A DNA stretch of 64,000 nt from Acidovorax sp. KKS102 (GTDB lineage Bacteria; Pseudomonadota; Gammaproteobacteria; Burkholderiales; Burkholderiaceae_C), in NCBI RefSeq assembly GCF_000302535.1, contig NC_018708.1, positions 2,108,001-2,172,000 on the forward strand, written 5' to 3'. Shown one piece after another: positions 1-8,091 of this stretch (position 1 is its first letter; each line of letters opens with the position of its first letter). The notes under the pieces are model-generated. The model ran no database searches, was not told where the DNA came from, and worked only from the letters and a program-made list of their open reading frames with translations. Position numbers and translations under genes: made by a program.

Positions 1-104
1 GGTGGCCTTTTTCGTTGCCAGGCGGCCCATGCGCAGGCGCTACACTGCGGCCTTCGCCTTTTGCGCGCAGGGCGACTTGTGTTCCTGCGACAATTCGCTT
101 AATA

Positions 105-119
105 CTATAAATTTTATAG
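105..119. repeat. AT-rich perfect inverted repeat upstream of pssA
   Basis: CTATAAA-T-TTTATAG is a perfect palindrome about 40 bp before the pssA start, followed by GCTGCTTGCG. The sequence resembles one arm of the AGCGCT-type dispersed repeat seen inside purL. It also contains a TATAAA that could serve as a -10 element. No gene could be recognised in bases 1-158 in any frame. Confidence 0.35.
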
Positions 120-158
120 CTGCTTGCGTAATGTGCGTGGGCGCTGGAGGTCTGTTTG

Positions 159-992
159 ATGCATGACGGCAATGAGTCCACCGAGAACCCCGGTGTGATG
201 GTGCGCAAAAGGCGCAAAGGCATCTACATCCTTCCCAACCTGTTCACGCTGGCGGCGCTGTTTGGCGGCTTTTATTCCATCGTTATGGCGATGAATGGCC
301 GTTTCGATCAAGCGGCAGTGGGCGTCTTCTGCGCCATGGTGCTCGACAGCCTTGACGGCCGCGTGGCCCGCATGACTAACACCCAGAGTGCGTTTGGCGA
401 GCAGATGGATTCGCTGTCGGACATGGTGTCTTTTGGCGCTGCGCCGGCACTTATTGCCTATGAGTGGTCGCTTCAGGGCCTGGGCCGCTGGGGCTGGATT
501 GCCGCTTTTGTGTACTGTGCATGTGCAGCGCTTCGCTTGGCTCGCTTCAACGTGAACACTGGCGTGGTGGACAAGCGCTACTTTCAGGGGTTGCCTTCGC
601 CGGCGGCCGCGGCTCTGGTGGCGGGGTTCATCTGGTTGATGACCGAGCTGGGCGTGCGTCCAGGCGAAGACCATTGGCTGACCTGGAGTCAGGTGACATG
701 GATCATGTTTGCCTTCACGCTGTATGCGGGACTCACCATGGTGACCAATGTGCCGTTCTACAGCTTCAAGGACGTGCAAATGAAAAAGAGCGTGCCCTTT
801 GCAGCCATCGTGCTCATAGCGCTAGGCATTGCCGTCATCAACATCCATCCCCCCGTCGTGCTGTTTGGCGTGTTTGTTTTTTATGGGCTGTCTGGTTACG
901 CCGTGTATGCCTGGCGCAAGGCCAAGGGCCAGCACAGCAGCGTGATCAGCACCTCGACCGATGAGCCCGACGAGCGCGGGTTGCACAAGTGA
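159..992 (+). CDS. pssA: CDP-diacylglycerol--serine O-phosphatidyltransferase
   Basis: The enzyme makes phosphatidylserine from CDP-diacylglycerol and serine, the first committed step towards phosphatidylethanolamine, at the inner membrane. The 277-residue protein shows the CDP-alcohol phosphatidyltransferase signature around residues 65-95: DGRVAR, then spaced G and two Asp (EQMDSLSD). Several hydrophobic segments follow, as expected of a multi-pass membrane enzyme. ATG at 159 is preferred over TTG at 156 because GGAGG at 146-150 sits 8 nt upstream of it. The gene lies in the same orientation as leuA. Confidence 0.93.
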   Translation: MHDGNESTENPGVMVRKRRKGIYILPNLFTLAALFGGFYSIVMAMNGRFDQAAVGVFCAMVLDSLDGRVARMTNTQSAFGEQMDSLSDMVSFGAAPALIAYEWSLQGLGRWGWIAAFVYCACAALRLARFNVNTGVVDKRYFQGLPSPAAAALVAGFIWLMTELGVRPGEDHWLTWSQVTWIMFAFTLYAGLTMVTNVPFYSFKDVQMKKSVPFAAIVLIALGIAVINIHPPVVLFGVFVFYGLSGYAVYAWRKAKGQHSSVISTSTDEPDERGLHK

Positions 993-1034
993 CCATCGCC
1001 TCCGCTGCCGCGCAGTTGTGCTACATTGCGTTGC

Positions 1035-1088
1035 ATGAACAAGTTTGCACTGGCTCTACTGCTACCTCCCCACGGGCGGAGACAGTAG
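1035..1088 (+). CDS. leuL: leuA leader peptide (leucine-sensing attenuation)
   Basis: A 17-codon reading frame encodes [17 protein letters not shown]. It has four Leu codons within five positions, and two of them are CTA, a codon hardly used elsewhere in this GC-rich DNA. A terminator-type hairpin follows 23 nt after its stop, and leuA begins 115 nt after the stop. This is the classical layout of attenuation by ribosome stalling: scarce charged leucyl-tRNA would stall the ribosome on the Leu run and prevent the terminator forming. The function is inferred from position and composition. No good Shine-Dalgarno sequence is visible. Confidence 0.72.
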   Translation: MNKFALALLLPPHGRRQ

Positions 1089-1111
1089 GCGCACGCGCAC
1101 ACTTTTTCCAC

Positions 1112-1148
1112 AAAGGCCCGTATGCACCCGCAACGGGCCTTTTGTTTT
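1112..1148 (+). terminator. leuA attenuator hairpin
   Basis: A 10-bp stem (AAAGGCCCGT at 1112-1121 with ACGGGCCTTT at 1133-1142) closes an 11-nt loop and is followed by TGTTTT. It stands between the leucine-rich leader and leuA, so it is most likely a conditional terminator rather than the end of pssA. Confidence 0.75.
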
Positions 1149-1203
1149 GGGCGCCAGATTTTTGACGTTGCGGGTCCCCACCCACCGATACCAGGAGAAC
1201 AAC

Positions 1204-2742
1204 ATGGCTGACAAACTGATCATTTTCGATACCACCTTGCGCGATGGCGAGCAGTCCCCCGGCGCCTCGATGACCAAAGACGAAAAGCTGCGCATTGCGC
1301 GCCAGCTGGAGCGTCTGAAGGTGGACGTGATCGAGGCTGGTTTTGCCGCCAGCTCCAATGGTGATTTCGAGGCAGTGCAGGCCATTGCCAATGCGATCAA
1401 GGACTCGACCATCTGCTCGCTCTCGCGTGCCAACGACCGCGACATCTCGCGGGCGGCCGAAGCGCTCAAGGGTGCCAACAGCGCGCGCATCCACACGTTC
1501 ATTGCCACCAGCGCACTCCATATGGAGAAGAAGCTGCGCATGACGCCGGAGCAGGTGCTGGAGCAGGCCAAACAATCCGTGCGCTTTGCCCGCAACCTTG
1601 TTGCCGATATCGAGTTCAGCCCCGAAGACGGCTACCGCAGCGACCCAGACTTCCTCTGCCGCGTGCTCGAAGCGGTGATCGCCGAAGGCGCCACCACCAT
1701 CAACGTGCCCGACACCGTGGGCTACGCGGTGCCCGAGCTGTACGGCAGCTTCATCAAGACGCTGCGCGAACGAATTCCCAACAGCGACAAGGCGATCTGG
1801 TCCGTGCACTGCCACAACGACTTGGGCATGGCCGTGGCGAATTCGCTGGCCGGCGTGAAGATCGGTGGCGCGCGCCAGGTGGAGTGCACGATCAACGGCC
1901 TGGGTGAGCGCGCTGGTAACTGCTCGCTCGAAGAGATCGTGATGGCCGTGAAGACCCGCAAGGATTATTTCGGGTTGGATCTGGGCATCGACACCCAGCA
2001 CATCGTGGCCGCCAGCCGGATGGTGAGCCAGACTACGGGCTTTGTGGTGCAGCCCAACAAGGCTGTGGTGGGCGCCAATGCGTTTGCGCATGCCAGTGGC
2101 ATCCACCAGGACGGCGTGCTCAAGGCCCGCGACACCTACGAAATCATGCGCGCCGAGGACGTGGGTTGGAGTGCCAACAAGATCGTGCTGGGCAAGCTCA
2201 GCGGCCGCAACGCGTTCAAGCAGCGCCTGCAGGAGCTGGGCGTGCAGCTCGACAGCGAAACCGAAATCAATGTGGCTTTTGCCAAGTTCAAGGAACTGGC
2301 CGACCGCAAGAGCGAGATTTTTGACGAGGACATCCTCGCGCTGGTCAGCGACGAGAGCGTGACGGCTGAGAAGGAGCAATACGGCTTTGTCTCGTTGTTC
2401 CAGCAAAGCGAAACCGGCGAGCAGCCGCGTGCGCGCATCGTGTTCACGGTGGATGGGCAAGAGGTGCGCGGCGAGGCGGAGGGTAACGGCCCGGTTGATG
2501 CCTCGCTCAAGGCCATCGAATCGCACGTGAAGAGCGGTGCCGAGATGGTGCTGTATTCCGTCAACGCGATCAGTGGCTCCACCGAGAGCCAGGGCGAGGT
2601 CACTGTGCGGTTGCAGAACAGCGGGCGTGTCGTGAACGGGGTGGGCGCCGATCCGGACATTGTCGTGGCATCGGCGAAGGCTTATCTCAGTGCTTTGAAC
2701 AAGTTACAAAGTAAAGCAGATCGCGTGGCCGCACAAGGCTGA
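1204..2742 (+). CDS. leuA: 2-isopropylmalate synthase
   Basis: The enzyme condenses acetyl-CoA with 2-oxoisovalerate, the first step of leucine synthesis, in the cytosol. The 512-residue protein begins with the DRE-TIM/HMGL-like catalytic domain ([16 protein letters not shown] near residues 8-23; metal-binding HCHNDLG near 200). It ends with the LeuA allosteric dimer domain (about residues 365-510), the usual site of leucine feedback. ATG at 1204 follows CAGGAGAACA, a good ribosome binding site. Regulation is probably by the leader peptide and attenuator upstream. Confidence 0.96.
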   Translation: MADKLIIFDTTLRDGEQSPGASMTKDEKLRIARQLERLKVDVIEAGFAASSNGDFEAVQAIANAIKDSTICSLSRANDRDISRAAEALKGANSARIHTFIATSALHMEKKLRMTPEQVLEQAKQSVRFARNLVADIEFSPEDGYRSDPDFLCRVLEAVIAEGATTINVPDTVGYAVPELYGSFIKTLRERIPNSDKAIWSVHCHNDLGMAVANSLAGVKIGGARQVECTINGLGERAGNCSLEEIVMAVKTRKDYFGLDLGIDTQHIVAASRMVSQTTGFVVQPNKAVVGANAFAHASGIHQDGVLKARDTYEIMRAEDVGWSANKIVLGKLSGRNAFKQRLQELGVQLDSETEINVAFAKFKELADRKSEIFDEDILALVSDESVTAEKEQYGFVSLFQQSETGEQPRARIVFTVDGQEVRGEAEGNGPVDASLKAIESHVKSGAEMVLYSVNAISGSTESQGEVTVRLQNSGRVVNGVGADPDIVVASAKAYLSALNKLQSKADRVAAQG

Positions 2743-2774
2743 ATGATCTCTTTATAATTCACTCACTTTCTCGG

Positions 2775-2812
2775 AAAGTCGCGCAAGGTATTGATCTTGC
2801 GCGACTTTTTTT
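2775..2812 (+). terminator. Rho-independent terminator after leuA
   Basis: A perfect 13-bp stem (AAAGTCGCGCAAG at 2775-2787 with its complement at 2796-2808) has an 8-nt loop and a run of T. It lies 33 bp after the leuA stop. Confidence 0.92.
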
Positions 2813-2857
2813 GATTCTGTACACTGCCCCATAATTCTTACCGTTTGGAGCACTTTG

Positions 2858-3934
2858 ATGCACCATCGCCGCAACGCTGCAGTGAATCGATTTTTCCAGT
2901 GGGTGGGTTTCGCGCTCGTGAGCGCTGCCCTCATTTCGCCTGCCGCACACGCGGCAGATGTCAAAAAACAAGGGACCAAAAAGCAGCAGGTCAGTGCAGC
3001 CAGCGCCAAGCGTACTGTCGCACAGCGCAAGGTGGCCGCCAGCGTAAAGCCCACCCGTGTGGCTGCCCGCACAGCCAAAGCTCCCACCAAGGTGGCGTAT
3101 GTGCCTGCCAAGCCTTCTTTTGGTCAGATGGCTGGTTTGCACGAAGTCAATGACCCGCTGGATCTCAAGTCCAGCGTGGCTTTGGTGGTAGATCAGGACA
3201 CGCATGAGGTCTTGCTGCGCAAGAACGATCAGGCGGTGCTTCCGATTGCGTCGCTGACCAAGCTCATGACGGGCATGTTGATCTCCCAGGCCAAGTTGCC
3301 CATGGATGAGCCTGTCACGATCACCCAGGATGATGTGGATACCGAAAAGGGGAGCCGGTCGCGTCTGACAGTGGGCACGACGCTCACGCGTGGCGAAATG
3401 CTGCACCTGGCGCTGATGTCCAGCGAGAACCGCGCAGCCCACGCGCTGGGCCGCACCTACCCGGGTGGCCTGGACGTTTTTGTGGCCCTGATGAACGCCA
3501 AGGCCAAGTCGCTGGGAATGAACGACACCCACTACGTCGAGCCCACCGGCCTGTCCAGCCGCAACCAGTCCAGTGCCCGCGACCTTGCGACGCTGGTGGG
3601 CGTGGCGCACGGAGACCCCTTGCTGCGCGAACTGTCAACATCGCCCGGCTTTGAGGTGGCCGTGGGGCACAAGACGCTCCAGTACAACAACACCAACGGA
3701 CTTGTGAAGAACCCCACCTGGGATATCGGCCTGCAAAAGACCGGCTATATCTCCGAGGCGGGCCGTTGCTTGGTGATGCAGGCCCAAGTGGCGGGGCGCA
3801 AGTTGATCATGGTGTTCCTTGACTCTGCGGGCAAGTTCAGTCGACTGGGCGATGCTGAGCGGGTTCGTCGTTGGGTGGAGTCAAACCCAGCGCTGGCAGC
3901 TCCTTTGCAGGCAGCACGTAGCACCAACGGCTGA
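2858..3934 (+). CDS. pbpG: D-alanyl-D-alanine endopeptidase / penicillin-binding protein 7 family
   Basis: This is a periplasmic serine D,D-peptidase of the S11 (PBP5/PBP7) family that trims peptidoglycan cross-links. The 358-residue protein has an N-terminal signal peptide (hydrophobic stretch ending in PAAHAAD), then a Lys/Ala-rich linker. The three active-site motifs are present: SLTK, SEN (MSSENRAAHALG) and KTG (QKTGYIS). The short length without a C-terminal amphipathic anchor fits PBP7 better than PBP5. ATG at 2858 is preferred over TTG at 2855 because TGGAG lies 7 nt upstream. Terminators flank the gene, so it is probably transcribed alone. Confidence 0.85.
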   Translation: MHHRRNAAVNRFFQWVGFALVSAALISPAAHAADVKKQGTKKQQVSAASAKRTVAQRKVAASVKPTRVAARTAKAPTKVAYVPAKPSFGQMAGLHEVNDPLDLKSSVALVVDQDTHEVLLRKNDQAVLPIASLTKLMTGMLISQAKLPMDEPVTITQDDVDTEKGSRSRLTVGTTLTRGEMLHLALMSSENRAAHALGRTYPGGLDVFVALMNAKAKSLGMNDTHYVEPTGLSSRNQSSARDLATLVGVAHGDPLLRELSTSPGFEVAVGHKTLQYNNTNGLVKNPTWDIGLQKTGYISEAGRCLVMQAQVAGRKLIMVFLDSAGKFSRLGDAERVRRWVESNPALAAPLQAARSTNG

Positions 3935-3954
3935 TCTGCTGAATTCAATAAATG

Positions 3955-3990
3955 CGCCTGACAGGCTTAGTCTGTCAGGCGTTTTTATTT
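3955..3990 (+). terminator. Rho-independent terminator after pbpG
   Basis: A 10-bp stem (CGCCTGACAG at 3955-3964, complement at 3972-3981) with a 7-nt loop is followed by TTTTTATTTT. The remaining bases up to 4174 hold nothing I can recognise. Confidence 0.92.
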
Positions 3991-4174
3991 TGCGTTTGCG
4001 AGTCCTTGGCAGGTAAGCGCTTATGCAGGCCGCTGAAGGCCGGGGCTGTGTGCGCCTTGTTGGTGCGAGGGCGTGTAGTCGTGACTGCCAGACGGCACCG
4101 GCTATTGGGCCTGTTGCATCAATGCATTCCCGATGCCTCGCTAAGAGCGGCGTTGCCTAGCCCTCCTTGGGGCG

Positions 4175-5014
4175 TCAGCGCAATTCGGTACGTTGACTGG
4201 TGAGGGGATTGTGACCGGCTTCGACACTCGGTGGCGTATAGCCCAAGGCCAGTGAAATCTCATTCGCTGTAGCCTGCAGTTTGGGCAGCCAGCCTTCATC
4301 CAGACGATCCGCAGGGGCCGAAATGGAGAGGCCTGCGACCAGTTTGCCCTGGTCGTCATACACGCCCGCGGCCATGCAGCGCACGCCCAACTCCAGCTCT
4401 TCGTTGTCGCGAGCAATACCGTACTGGCGGGCCTTGGCCAGTTCTCGCTCCAGCAACGGCAGCTGCGTGATGCTGTTGCGAGTGTGGCCTGCCAGACCGG
4501 TACGGGTGGCATAGGCGCGGACGCGCTGGGGGTCATCCAGCGCAAGGAAGAGCTTGCCTGTCGAGGTCAGGTGCAGAGGCGCTCTGCCGCCAATGGCGCG
4601 CACCACCTGCATGCCTGATCGTTCGCTGTAGGCACGCTCTACATACACGATCTCATCGCCCTGGCGCATGCTCAGGTTCACGGGCTGCTGGATCAGTTTG
4701 TGCAGCGCGCGCATGGGGGTGAGCGCCGCGTCACGAACGCTCAGGCGTGCCTTCACCAGGTTGCCCAGCTCCAGCAGTCGCATGCCCAATCGGTAGCTGC
4801 CTGATTCGGGGCGGTCAACAAAACGGCCGATGGTCAGGTCGTTGAGGATGCGGTGGGTGGTGGAGGGATGCAGCCCGGTTTTTTCGCTGATCTCCTTGAG
4901 GGAAATCGCCTCTTCCCGTGAGGCCAGAACATCGATCAGTGTGAACATGCGCTCAAGCACCTGAACGCTGGGTTTGGGGGAGATGCTGGGATCGGTTTTT
5001 TTCATGAGCGGCAA
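4175..5014 (-). CDS. IclR-family transcriptional regulator
   Basis: The 279-residue protein has the IclR layout. An N-terminal winged helix-turn-helix occupies about residues 18-80 (LKEISEKTGLHPSTTHRILNDL is the recognition region). A C-terminal effector-binding domain follows, containing LHLTSTGKLFLA and ELGVRCMAAGVYDDQGKLVAGLSIS. Family members usually control catabolic or central metabolic operons in response to a small molecule, but no target can be named here. It lies 47 bp after bpt on the same strand and may be co-transcribed with aat-bpt. A second ATG (residue 4) is an alternative start. Confidence 0.88.
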   Translation of the reverse strand: MPLMKKTDPSISPKPSVQVLERMFTLIDVLASREEAISLKEISEKTGLHPSTTHRILNDLTIGRFVDRPESGSYRLGMRLLELGNLVKARLSVRDAALTPMRALHKLIQQPVNLSMRQGDEIVYVERAYSERSGMQVVRAIGGRAPLHLTSTGKLFLALDDPQRVRAYATRTGLAGHTRNSITQLPLLERELAKARQYGIARDNEELELGVRCMAAGVYDDQGKLVAGLSISAPADRLDEGWLPKLQATANEISLALGYTPPSVEAGHNPLTSQRTELR

Positions 5015-5061
5015 TGGTGCAAAGGCCGCTGCATTTTATCTTGTGAAATGTGAACGCGTGT

Positions 5062-5820
5062 TCAGGGGCTCGCTTGCGCGGCGCCTGTGACCCGGCGCCA
5101 AGCCCCGTCGGTGCGGATTTCATGGGGCAGGAAGCGTGCCTTGTAGCTCATCTTGGGGCTGGTTTCAATCCAGTAACCCAGGTACACATGGGGCAGACCC
5201 AGTGAATGGGCTTGTGCGATTTGCCACATGACGTTGTAGGTGCCGTAGCTGCAATGGGGTTCAGGCTCGTAGAACGTGTACACGGCAGACAGGCCGTCAT
5301 CGAGCACATCGAGGATAGAGACCATTTTGAGCGCGCCGGGTTCGCCGGAGGCGTCGGTCTCGCGAAACTCCACCAGCCTCGAGTTCACCCTGCTTTGCAG
5401 CAGAAATTGCGTGTACTGGTCGATGCTGTCATGGTCCATGCCGCCGCCCGCGTGGCGACCGTTCTGGTAGCGGAGGTACAGCTGGTAGTGCTCGGGCACA
5501 AAACACAGCCGCAACACCCGGGCCTGGAGTTGGCCGTGGCGCACAGCAGCGCGCCGTTGGCTGCGGTCGGGCTTGAACTCGTTAACAAGAACCCGCAGCG
5601 GGGTACAGGCTTGGCAGCCATCGCAATAGGGGCGATACGTGAACATGCCGCTGCGGCGAAACCCCTTGGCGACCAGATCGGAGTAAAGATCGCTCTGGAT
5701 CAGGTGGCTGGGGGTGGCGACCTGAGACCGTGCCTGCCGGTCCGGCAGGTAACTGCAGGGGTAGGGCGCTGTCGCGTAAAACTGCAGGGTTTGCAGCGGA
5801 AGGTCGTTGAGTTGCGTCAT
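5062..5820 (-). CDS. bpt: Aspartate/glutamate leucyltransferase (N-end rule)
   Basis: The enzyme transfers leucine from Leu-tRNA to proteins with N-terminal Asp or Glu, marking them for ClpS/ClpAP. The 252-residue protein carries the ATE/Bpt signatures: [20 protein letters not shown] near the N terminus, [20 protein letters not shown] near 55-75, and [20 protein letters not shown] near the C terminus. Its ATG overlaps the stop of aat (ATGA), so the two genes are translationally coupled. They complement each other, because aat handles Lys and Arg N termini. Confidence 0.93.
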   Translation of the reverse strand: MTQLNDLPLQTLQFYATAPYPCSYLPDRQARSQVATPSHLIQSDLYSDLVAKGFRRSGMFTYRPYCDGCQACTPLRVLVNEFKPDRSQRRAAVRHGQLQARVLRLCFVPEHYQLYLRYQNGRHAGGGMDHDSIDQYTQFLLQSRVNSRLVEFRETDASGEPGALKMVSILDVLDDGLSAVYTFYEPEPHCSYGTYNVMWQIAQAHSLGLPHVYLGYWIETSPKMSYKARFLPHEIRTDGAWRRVTGAAQASP

Positions 5821-6605
5821 GCCAGATCGGTCTTGGGTGGCAGCAGCTCGTCCCAGTATACGGGCTCAAATTGCCAGGGGGTGGGGGGCTGCTGTCGCGC
5901 GCTGTCCACATGGCGCAGGAAATCGGCCCGGGGTATCTCCCGCCCGCCCAGGGATGCCAGGTGCTGCGTGTTTTGCTGGCAGTCAATCAGGGTGATGCCA
6001 TGACGGCGGCACAGGCAGACCAGGGCGGACAGGGCGATCTTGGAGGCGTCGGTTTCATGTGCAAACATGGATTCTCCGAACACCGCGCGACCCAGCGCCA
6101 CGCAGTACAGGCCTCCGACGAGTCGCCCATCGACCCAGGTTTCCACGCTGTGGGCATGGCCTGCCAGATGCAGTTCCGTATAGGCGCCGACCATCTCCGG
6201 AACGATCCAGGTGCCAGCCTGGCCTTCGCGTTCCTTGGTGGAGCAGGCGGTGATGACGTCCCGGAATGCGCTGTCGATGCGGATTTCGCAGTGCGCCTGT
6301 CTGCGAAATGCCTGCAGCTTTTTGCGCAGCGAGCGGCGCAACCTGAACTCAGCCACCGGCAGCACCATGCGAGGATCAGGTGCCCACCACAGGATGGGCT
6401 GCCCGGGGCCGTACCAGGGAAACGTGCCTTGTGCATATGCAGCGCACAGGCTGGCCACATCCAGCGCGCCGCCTGCTGCCAGCAGGCCCGGCGCGGGATC
6501 GCCTTCCCCCCACGCAAGGGTCGGTGCGGGAAAGGGGGCGTGGGGTTCGAGCCAGGGCAGTTGCGGGGGCATGTTGGGGTGCGCAAAGCCACCATTGTCT
6601 GGCAT
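5817..6605 (-). CDS. aat: Leucyl/phenylalanyl-tRNA--protein transferase
   Basis: The enzyme adds Leu or Phe to proteins beginning with Lys or Arg for degradation by ClpAP. The core of the family is clear: [20 protein letters not shown], then RSLRKKL, then [17 protein letters not shown] and [19 protein letters not shown]. The start is uncertain. ATG at 6605 gives 262 residues, and the ATG at 6572 (MPPQLPWL) is also possible; neither has a good ribosome binding site. The frame stays open far upstream, through the terminator, and that part is not expected to be coding. The gene overlaps bpt by 4 bp. Confidence 0.93.
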   Translation of the reverse strand: MPDNGGFAHPNMPPQLPWLEPHAPFPAPTLAWGEGDPAPGLLAAGGALDVASLCAAYAQGTFPWYGPGQPILWWAPDPRMVLPVAEFRLRRSLRKKLQAFRRQAHCEIRIDSAFRDVITACSTKEREGQAGTWIVPEMVGAYTELHLAGHAHSVETWVDGRLVGGLYCVALGRAVFGESMFAHETDASKIALSALVCLCRRHGITLIDCQQNTQHLASLGGREIPRADFLRHVDSARQQPPTPWQFEPVYWDELLPPKTDLA

Positions 6606-6637
6606 GCAGCGTTTGCCACGCTGCGGCGGGGATGGCG

Positions 6638-6675
6638 AAAAAAAAGCCCCGCACTTCAGAAGTGCAGGGCTTTTT
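6638..6675 (-). terminator. Terminator, probably the original end of the tRNA-Asn operon
   Basis: The hairpin AAAAAGCCCcGCACTTC / GAAGTGCaGGGCTTTTT is followed on the minus strand by a run of eight T. No minus-strand gene in the present arrangement ends here. The bases to its right (gatTGGCTCC) match the 3' flank of tRNA-Asn. I infer it terminated tRNA-Asn before the prophage split the two apart. Confidence 0.8.
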
Positions 6676-6678
6676 GAT

Positions 6679-6699
6679 TGGCTCCCCATCCTGGGCTCA
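6679..6699. other. attL, left prophage attachment site
   Basis: This stretch matches the tRNA-Asn 3' end at 50355-50375 at 18 of 21 positions, in the same orientation. The identical core is TGGCTCC, and CCTGGGCTC also matches. To the left is the displaced tRNA terminator. To the right the sequence is phage DNA that stays in frame with the serine recombinase when the ends are joined. Confidence 0.8.
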
Positions 6700-6839
6700 C
6701 TACGAACCGTGAGATTGACCCTTGTGCGGCCCGCGCGGTTCACAGTGGGAAAACAAGATGTTGTATTGACGCTGGCTGCGTGAGGTGGGATGGTCACTAC
6801 GCCCCAGCCATTGGGGAACTCCTGGGATTTATCCCCTTC

Positions 6840-6869
6840 GGGCCGACTCCAAAAGTTGGCCCCTTTTTT
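6840..6869 (+). terminator. Terminator near the left prophage end
   Basis: GGGCCGACT (6840-6848) pairs fully with AGTTGGCCC (6854-6862, one G-U pair) and is followed by C and six T. In circular phage DNA it would lie about 55 bp downstream of the extended end of the serine recombinase (TGA at 6781-6783). It is therefore a plausible terminator for the integrase transcript. Confidence 0.75.
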
Positions 6870-6925
6870 ATGCGCTTCGCTGCGCAATTTGCGTTAAAGT
6901 CGCAGTGCCTGAGGGAACTTAGGCC

Positions 6926-7128
6926 GGGTTTGGAAGCCCGAATGGAGCGGCGCGAGCCGCTACCCCTGTAGGTGTTGCGGCTTTTTTTGCGTCTGTGCCA
7001 CGTTTTCGGCGGCTCGGGCGTGGGGAGCCGTAAGGCTCGCCGGTGCTCCATCGGTCTTCCAACCCGCGTTCGGGCTGCCACCCCTGTTTGGAAGCGGGGG
7101 AGGCGGTACTTCAAACCGCGAATGGAGC
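6926..7128. repeat. Direct and inverted repeats upstream of the late genes
   Basis: A 23-bp element at 6926-6948 begins GGGTTTGGAAGCCCG and ends ATGGAGC. It recurs inverted at 7045-7065 (about 20 of 23 matches) and as split halves at 7087-7094 (TTTGGAAG) and 7119-7128 (CGAATGGAGC). The block sits just upstream of the first late gene and 1 kb before terS, a usual place for packaging sites or late regulatory sites. The 6686-7134 interval contains no convincing gene. Confidence 0.5.
6956..6988 (+). terminator. Terminator-like hairpin in the left-end non-coding region
   Basis: GCCGC (6956-6960) pairs with GCGGC (6977-6981) and is followed by seven T. The loop is long (16 nt). An alternative hairpin, AGCGGC-gcga-GCCGCT, overlaps the left arm, so the structure may switch. 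Confidence 0.5.
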
Positions 7129-7134
7129 ACAGAC

Positions 7135-7416
7135 ATGAATACTCAAACCAATCCCACCGCAAGCGGTGTTGATCTGGGGGCGTTGCACGAAGATTTCCGC
7201 GAGGCCGCACTGGAGGCCAGGAGCAGCTACCGGGCGGTCTGCCTGCTGGTGCGGCTGCTGAACGGGGAAACCGATGCATCGTTTTCAGTGACGGACCGGG
7301 AGGGGATGGCCGTTCTGCTGGAGTCGATCCAGGGACGGCTTGAACTGTCGATTCAGGGACTGGGCATCACTGCCCAGGCGCTTGGAATGCCTGATGCGTG
7401 GGAGTTGATGCACTGA
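7135..7416 (+). CDS. Hypothetical phage protein, first gene of the late region
   Basis: The 93-residue product has no motif I recognise and is predicted to be mostly helical. ATG at 7135 follows ATGGAGC at 7122-7128, whose GGAG serves as the ribosome binding site and is also part of the repeat described for this region. It lies 10 bp before the next gene and is likely co-transcribed with it. Confidence 0.6.
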   Translation: MNTQTNPTASGVDLGALHEDFREAALEARSSYRAVCLLVRLLNGETDASFSVTDREGMAVLLESIQGRLELSIQGLGITAQALGMPDAWELMH

Positions 7417-7426
7417 GGGAGGGGCT

Positions 7427-7990
7427 ATGGCAGGTGGAACGGACCCGTGGGCCAGCGCAATGGCCGAGGTGGAGGATGCCCAGCAGCGCGATGCTGGCCT
7501 GTGGGCAAAGTGCTTTGCCGAGGCAGATGGTGAAGAATCCCGCGCAAAGGCTGCGTACATCAAGACGCGCGTTGACCAACTGGTGCCGAAACCGGCCACT
7601 GGCTACTGCCCCAACTGCAATTACGAGCTGCTGCTCAAGGCTGACGCATGCCCCAATTGCAAAGCCATTTTTGATCACGATTCTTCTTGGGCGCCCACTG
7701 AAAAGCCTCAAGCGGCTGCTCAGCCGAGGAAGATCTCTACAACTCAGGGCGAGAGCGGTAGCGGTATGCCTGCGGAGGCAAAGTCGGCGCCCGCAGGATT
7801 CAAGTGGTGGTTGTGGGTGCCCATCGCCCTGGTTGTGGCCTTTTTCTTGTTTCCACACATTGCGTACTCTCCGGCACAGCGGGCCGCCATATCTGCGCGT
7901 GCGGACTGTGAGCGGGTGTTCCCACTGGAGCGAGGTGGGAAGTGTGAGTCGGTGTACAACGACGTATTGCGTAGGCACTCTGGCAACTGA
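7427..7990 (+). CDS. Phage protein with zinc ribbon and one membrane segment
   Basis: The 187-residue product has a four-cysteine zinc ribbon at about residues 60-80 (CPNC ... CPNC). A linker rich in Ala, Gln and Ser follows, then one hydrophobic segment near residues 128-145 (LWVPIALVVAFFLF) and a basic tail. The arrangement suggests a membrane-anchored protein with a cytosolic metal-binding head, but no function can be assigned. GGGAGGGG provides a strong ribosome binding site. Confidence 0.65.
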   Translation: MAGGTDPWASAMAEVEDAQQRDAGLWAKCFAEADGEESRAKAAYIKTRVDQLVPKPATGYCPNCNYELLLKADACPNCKAIFDHDSSWAPTEKPQAAAQPRKISTTQGESGSGMPAEAKSAPAGFKWWLWVPIALVVAFFLFPHIAYSPAQRAAISARADCERVFPLERGGKCESVYNDVLRRHSGN

Positions 7991-8040
7991 GGTGCGCTCT
8001 GAAATAGGTAGCTGACAGCGCTTGTTGTACGGGCGCTTTG

Positions 8041-8067
8041 CGCCGGTTTACCCCCTTTTTCTGCACC
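8041..8067 (+). repeat. 27-bp repeat, copy 1, before terS
   Basis: Twenty-six of 27 bases are identical to 18558-18584; the shared heart is TTTACCCCCTTTTTCTGCAC. It follows a small GGCGC-TTT-GCGCC hairpin and lies 25 bp before the small terminase gene. Both copies stand at the start of a head-gene block, suggesting a shared transcription or processing signal. Confidence 0.7.
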
Positions 8068-8091
8068 TGACTTGGGCGGCAATATGCCAGC

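Noticed and set aside
6211-6783. Plus-strand open frame through aat into the prophage left end
   Set aside because: The part before 6679 is antisense to aat. Only the last 35 codons matter, as the severed tail of the serine recombinase.
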